DNA from: Leuctra nigra
Taxonomy: Eukaryota > Arthropoda > Insecta > Plecoptera > Leuctridae
Direction of reading: 5' to 3'
Assembly (NCBI GenBank): GCA_934045905.1
Contig: OW203763.1
Coordinates: 49,948,121 to 50,012,120 of the forward strand
Length of the DNA: 64,000 bases
The position numbers and the translations under genes are program-made. Below, piece after piece: positions 58,795 to 64,000 of this stretch. Under the pieces are notes generated by a model. That model ran no database searches and was not told the origin of the DNA. It saw only the letters and a program-made list of their open reading frames with translations. Position 1 is the first letter of the stretch. Each line of letters begins with the position of its first letter.

Positions 58795-61070
58795 AAGAAC
58801 TGTATACCAAGAGGATATAGATGAGAGTATATTCCATGTTGGACTGATGAGTGCACAAGACTGTATAATGAGTTCAGCGAGAGTGGCGATCATGAAGTTG
58901 CAGATGACTTGCTTCATGCATTGGACAAGACAAGAATGGAACGATGGTCTGAGACTGTTGAAAACATGAATTTCCAACATTCTAGTAGAAAGGCATGGTC
59001 TGTTTTACGCCGACTAGGGGCAAGTATATACAGTAACAAACCAAAGACTGATATAAACTTAAACCTGATTGCAAATCGTATAGTGAAGATGTCTAGAGTA
59101 AATATTGACAAGGATATCGCAGCAGAAGTGTTAAATCAAAACTCAAGTTAGCACAGCTTGATGCAGAAGATACTTCTACCTTTGCTTGTGCATTCAGTAC
59201 TATCGAGGTTGAAAATGCTTTGCGATCTGTAAAAAATGGTAAAGCGGCTGGTGTCGACGGTATATTTAAGGAGTTTTTAAAGTTTTGTGGACCAAAGACA
59301 ATCAAATGGCTATCTGAGTTTTATACCAATATTTTGCTTACTGGATACCTTCCTCCATTATTCAAGAAAACTAAAGTTGTGGCTATCCTTAAGCCAGGCA
59401 AACAGCCGGACAAGGAGGAAAGTTATCGTCCAATAGCTTTGTTGAGTGTAACATACAAACTTTTTGAAAGACTTCTATACAACCGTATATCGCATGTTAT
59501 CAACGGACAAGTGCCGGTCGAACAAGCTGGATTCAGACCGAACCGCAACTGCTGTGATCAAGTCTTGGCCCTAACAACGCACATAGAGGACGGCTTTGAG
59601 AAACACTTAAAAACTGCTGTAGCATTTATTGATCTAACTGCTGCATACGATACTGTTTGGAGGCATGGCTTACTGTATAAGTTTATCAAAGCTATTCCTT
59701 GTAGAACTTTGTACGTATTGCTCAATAACATGCTGAGCAACAGAAGTTTTGAAGTGCATATCAACAACAACAAAAGTAAGTCTCAATTACTAAACAACGG
59801 TCTGCCACAGGGATCTGTACTTGCGCCGTTGCTTTTCAACCTCTATACAAGCGACATTCCAGCCACCAACTCAAGCAAGTTTATCTATGCAGACGATATT
59901 GCAGTGGCGTCACAGAATACAACCTTTGAAGAATGCGAAGATGAACTGACGAAAGATCTATCCATCCTGGGGGAATACTTTTCAAATTGGAGACTTTGTC
60001 CAAACCCGTCGAAAACTGAAGTAACAACATTTCACCTTTCCAACTATCAAGCAAACCACGATATTAAAGTCAAGTTTAATGGGCATTTCGTGAAAAACAA
60101 TAGTCGTCCAAAGTATCTCGGGGTTACACTTGATCGTTCACTCACATTTAAACACCATATCAACAACATTGCTGCTAAGATAAATACAAGAAACAACATC
60201 ATTCAGAAACTTGCTGGCACGAGTTGGGGAGCCAGTACCTCTACATTGAGGATAGCGGCACTTGCACTGGTCTATTCTGCGGCGGAGTATTGTGCGCCTG
60301 TTTGGGTCAACAGTCATCATACAAAAACTCTGGACTCAAAACTGAACATCACCATGCGCATAATATCAGGCACTACGAGATCGACTCCCCTTCAATGGCT
60401 CCCAGTTCTCAGCAATATTCCACCACCTCATCTGCGACGACAAGGGGCCTTGGTTAAACAATGGGAGAAGTGCCTGACAAATCCAGAACTTCCTGTTCAC
60501 AAATTTACCACCGCAACAAAGAGGCAAAGACTCAAATCTAGGCATCCTCCCTGGAAATTGGCCAATGCTCTGTCAGAGAGGGGATTTGACGTTGATGCTG
60601 CGTGGACAGAAGAGTGGTCTTCAGATAATCCTGACGTCCACGCATTGGTTCAAGATCCCATCATCGAGCAGCCTGGATTTGAGCTTCCTCGGAGGGAATG
60701 GGCCACATTGAATAGGCTGAGGACTGGGCACGGACGATGCGGGCAGATGATGCACAAGTGGGGCCTGAGAGAGTCTCCGGAGTGTGACTGTGGACACCCT
60801 GTGCAATCTGCGTTCCACATCGCCACTGAGTGTCCACTACGCAGATTCGCAGGATCTCTTCGAGACATCTGCGATCTCACTCCGGAGGCCCTCAGGTGGC
60901 TTGAAGATCTAGATGTGCGACTGTAGAAACTTCTGCCAGAACAGCAATATTTTTTATGTTTTACATTGTTTTCTTATTATGATAATTGTGTTCTTTGATT
61001 TGTGTTTTATATTACCAATTTTTGTAACTTATTATTGTAATTGTAATAAACCATACGAAATAATAATAAT
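58795..61070 (+). mobile_element. LINE with long RT ORF, 5'-truncated
   Basis: The element starts within the region between endonuclease and RT (RGYR-stop-EYIPCWTDEC) and ends after the ORF with AATAAACC and an AAT-repeat tail at about 61070. The endonuclease and ORF1 are missing. It lies just after satellite block 1. Confidence 0.8.
58800..60926 (+). pseudogene. LINE reverse transcriptase, 568-codon main ORF plus disrupted N-terminal part
   Basis: Upstream piece 58800-59151 has an in-frame TGA near 58824 (after RGYR) and reads DDLLHALDKTRMERW and HSSRKAWSVLRRLGA. A one-base shift near 59140 leads to the main frame, which is open from before 59220 to 60926. RT motifs: GKAAGVDGI, SYRPIALLSVTYKLFERLL, FIDLTAAYDTVW (Asp 138), NGLPQGSVLAPLLF and FIYADD (Asp 225 and 226), then KYLGVTLDRS. 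The C-terminal domain has LNRLRTGHGRC and a Cys-His cluster (CDCG...HIATECP). All RT catalytic residues are intact. Clade not assigned. Confidence 0.85.
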
Positions 61071-62190
61071 TTGATCAGTTCCTGTTTACAATATATTGTG
61101 TCAGGAGATGCACAAAACATCAATAATCTATGTCATGGGCCTTCTTTCCCGCAACCGACTAGCCATAATCGACTGGCCATAGGTATATTAAGATAATAAT
61201 TAATGGAACTTAATGGTAATGAATCTGTTTGGGAGTTGGAACATTTCAGGATATTATTGCAACTTTAAATACACATTGTCGCTACCTATCAGGAGAGCTA
61301 ACTGACGTGATTCTAACAATTATTTAAAATAATAATAATCTTTATTTAGTGAAAAAAAGATGTTGGTTTCTTTCCACTATACAGCAGGTAAAAAATTGTA
61401 AAATAGTTTAGGCAAACATTTAGGGCCTGTTTTAGGGGTGTGCGCCCAGTGTCCCCGCATAGGTCGCCCAGCTCGAGGGAGTGCCTAAAGGGAACCTGGA
61501 GGGGTGTCAAAATGTGTAATATTGATAGTGTATACCTAAAGTAAAAATATTATTGTATTCATTATCATGTCATGTTGATATTTTAATGTCATAGGTTGTT
61601 TTAGCAATGAATATACAGTATTACAGTCCTAAAATTAAAAATATGTGTTCAATATTGTATCCAATCTAGAGGTACATTTTGGTACTCAAAAAGTGACCAA
61701 ATGTAATCTAGAAATCCAAAATTTTCCGGGGCTATACGCCACATTTACGCATTATCCTGGGGGGGGGGGGGGGCCTCCCACCAGACCCCCTATTGTTTTC
61801 GTTCGCAAACTTCAATTTGCCTCATTGTATTTCTGAAATGAAGGGGGGTGGGGGGTGGGGGGTCGTTATTTATGTTGTTGGCACAGGGCGCCAAACTGCT
61901 TTAAAGTAATCCGCCATATATAACTTAATTTATTTTTATTTAAGAGGAAGCTGCCTGGAAGATATTGTGTCCACAACTTTGAAAATTTGACCGAACAATT
62001 TTCTCTCAGAAATAGAATACACTATTTTGCTTCTACTTTCTACAATTCTTAGTGAATACCTATTAATTAATAAATTGTTTTAAAAATTGTTGTAATTGTA
62101 AAATTGTATTGTTTAGCTTGCCAAATTGTATTTCTGATTCAAGCAAAAACAGCTGAAAATCTCATTTAGAGACCAATAATGAATTAAGTT
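61071..62190. other. AT-rich DNA with G-runs
   Basis: G-run at about 61760-61772 and a GGGGGGTGGGGGG tract near 61844-61862. No gene or known repeat recognised. Confidence 0.35.
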
Positions 62191-62776
62191 TTGAGACAAC
62201 TGTCTTGTTTGGTTCGAGCCTTTTGGCTCTTTTGGCACGGACATCTTCTTTTCTGCTATTAACCGATGCACAGGTCGCACCGTTTCACCGATCGATCTGA
62301 AATTTTGCACACATGTAAAGCAACTTTCTCTGTTTGCAGACCATATTTTTTTGAAATCCATTCATTGGTCAAAATTTAAAGAATTATCTCCTGATAGGCT
62401 GAAAAATGAAAATGGTCTTCGATAAATGTGATCAAACTCATATTTTGCATGACATTGTCTCTTATTTTACAAATTTTCATCCCAATCAGTTAAGAACGTA
62501 TTAACTTATTGACATTTTTAATAGCTGTCAGATATGAAGTATCGAAATGAATGTTTTCCAGTGCCACATGGATCTGATTTGCTATTATGTGCCAGGGTGG
62601 ATGCTATTTTCAAGTTTCGATAAAAAGTATACTTTTATGTTGATTGAGTGGATCATAGATATTTCAATTCAATAAGGATGTATATGTTTTCTGTGCGTTG
62701 TTAACGCATTTCCCGTTCAAGAATTTGCACGAACCCGTGCTCGCTCATCAACGCAATTCACTGAGCGTTTTCCTAA
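62191..62776 (+). mobile_element. Helitron/Helentron-like non-autonomous element, copy 8
   Basis: The 5' end is diverged (TTGAGACAAC...TTTTGGCTCTTTTGGCACGG). The 3' end keeps GCTCGCTCATCAACGC and the hairpin arms AACGC and GCGTT although the loop has changed, ending TTTTCCTAA before T. It sits next to, and probably inside, a LINE fragment. Confidence 0.75.
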
Positions 62777-63219
62777 TATTCATATAAATGGTTGCACAAT
62801 AGACCACATTTTAAATTTTCTAGTTAGCTCTGCTTTTCAAAAAAATTCATTTGCAGTACCGTGATCCTAATATCTATTCATGTTATTATCCATTGTTGAA
62901 AAACACTAATAGATATGAGGATCACGGTACTGCATATTACATTTTTTGAAAAGCAGAGCTATCTAGATAATTTAAAATGTGGTCTATTCCCATTTCAGAA
63001 AATTCCAGGAATTTAGGATTGATCATGGATAGCAATATGACTTACTCAGATCATATTCAGAGCGCAAAAGCAAGGCAATTACATCAAATTACGCACAATG
63101 ATAGATACAAACAAATCCTTACAAGATCATCTAAAACTAAAATCGTTGAGGCATTAATAATATCCAAGTTGAATTACTGTGATATCGTCTATGGACCCTG
63201 CCTTTCCAAGATATGGTAA
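62777..63219 (+). pseudogene. LINE RT C-terminal fragment, split by a hairpin MITE
   Basis: Reads IHINGCT before the MITE at 62800-62986 and IPISENSRNLGLIMDSNMTY, then SKTKIVEALIISKLNYCDIV after it. This is the post-catalytic RT region (N-L-G-x-x-x-D motif, then L-x-Y-C-D). It ends after GPCLSKIW at 63217. Confidence 0.65.
62800..62986. mobile_element. 187-bp hairpin MITE in the LINE fragment
   Basis: Inverted arms start TAGACCACATTTTAAAT and end ATTTAAAATGTGGTCTA, with inner GCAGTACCGTGATCC on both sides. Removing exactly these bases restores the LINE frame (ACA ATT CCC). A TA at each end could be target duplication or element. Confidence 0.8.
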
Positions 63220-63439
63220 ATTTGATTTGATAAAAGTCAGTCGTGGGCAGCACTGAATAAAAAATTTCCAATATTACATTTAAATGTTACGTTTAAAAGT
63301 AATCTTTTGTTTTAGCCATTTTCAGCCTCTAAAGTTTGCACTCCTGCCACCCCCAAACGATTCAATATTTCGATAGGGCGTCTGTAAATTTTTCTGAACA
63401 AATAGTCCAAAATCCATGCTTCTATCACCAAACGCCGAA
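63220..63439. other. Short unannotated stretch
   Basis: No feature recognised between the LINE fragment and the satellite. Confidence 0.3.
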
Positions 63440-64000
63440 ATGTTAGTCCAATCTGCCGGACTATATTCTAAAACGGGTGACATACCTATTTTGAACTTGA
63501 TGCTAAAAACGATTTACTACTGCAAAGTGTAAACGGGCCCCAGCCACTCAAAACGTGCGATATCTTTCGAAAATAATAAGCTTGGACGTTTTCGAACTGT
63601 AAACCTAGACCAGCCCTTAAAAACGGGCGATAACTTTGGAACGGGATGAGCTCAAAACGATTACTCAACGGCACAAATCAGCACAAAACGAGCACAAAAC
63701 GCATGCCTATTTTGGTTTGATTATTTGAATGTGGCTGGGCTAGCATTTGTTAGCCCAGCCATTTAAAACGGGCGATAACTTTGGAACGGGATAAGCTCAA
63801 AACGATTTCTCAACGGCACAAATCAGCACAAAACGAGCACAAAACGCATGCCTATTTTGGTTTGATTATTTTAATGTGGCTGGGCTATCATTTGTTAGCC
63901 CAGCCATTTAAAACGGGCGATAACTTTGGAACGGGATGAGCTCAAAACGATTTCTCAACGGCACAAATCAGCACAAAACGAGCACAAAACGCATGCCTAT
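63440..64000 (-). repeat. TIR-bounded satellite of about 146 bp, block 2, runs out of the window
   Basis: Units repeat at about 146 bp: GGGCGATAACTTTGGAACGG near 63624, 63769 and 63916. Each spans TTAGCCCAGCCATTTAAAAC to AATGTGGCTGGGCTA. The last units are nearly identical to each other; the first (63440-63600) is diverged. Confidence 0.85.

Overview
The window is eukaryotic nuclear DNA, AT-rich and built almost entirely of nested transposable elements. It is most likely from an insect. The evidence is one spliced exon of an animal-type fatty acid synthase, several LINE families, a Ty3/Gypsy element, a Penelope-like fragment, tRNA-derived SINEs and many MITEs. A hemipteran-type genome would fit, but that is a guess. 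There are no operons, no CRISPR array and no convincing free-standing tRNA or rRNA gene.

Layout. 1-4.2 kb: Helitron-like repeat, minisatellite, SINE and a 1.2-kb foldback element, lying in what is probably intron 1 of a fatty acid synthase gene whose first coding exon is at 4063-4210 on the minus strand. 4.2-22 kb: mostly unannotated AT-rich DNA with a disrupted LINE (6.6-8.6 kb), Helitron-like copies, SINE pieces, and two paralogous repeat pairs (10.1/20.3 kb and 16.8/21.4 kb). 22-24.4 kb: Penelope-like fragment, LTR candidate and unexplained GC-richer DNA. 24.6-38.5 kb: a 28-bp satellite with a 452-bp higher-order period, interleaved with two copies of a hAT-like non-autonomous element. A CR1-like LINE with an SGNH-esterase ORF1 remnant is inserted in one copy, and a young 6.8-kb Ty3/Gypsy element (30314-37130) in the satellite. 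39.3-57.8 kb: a direct segmental duplication (39345-47505 and 49015-57806) whose two copies carry different insertions, so each serves as an empty site for the other. 58-64 kb: a LINE with a 568-codon reverse transcriptase ORF, a further Helitron-like copy and LINE fragment, and two oppositely oriented blocks of a TIR-bounded satellite of about 146 bp.

The most informative result is a family of eight non-autonomous Helitron/Helentron-like elements. They begin TTGAGCGAGC, carry a subterminal inverted copy and a short hairpin at the 3' end, and end CTAG or CTAA before a T. For the copy at 44063-45197 the unoccupied allele is preserved at about 55017, and it shows insertion at A^T with no target duplication. 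The only host protein-coding sequence I can support is the fatty acid synthase exon; the other coding regions belong to mobile elements, most with stops or frameshifts.
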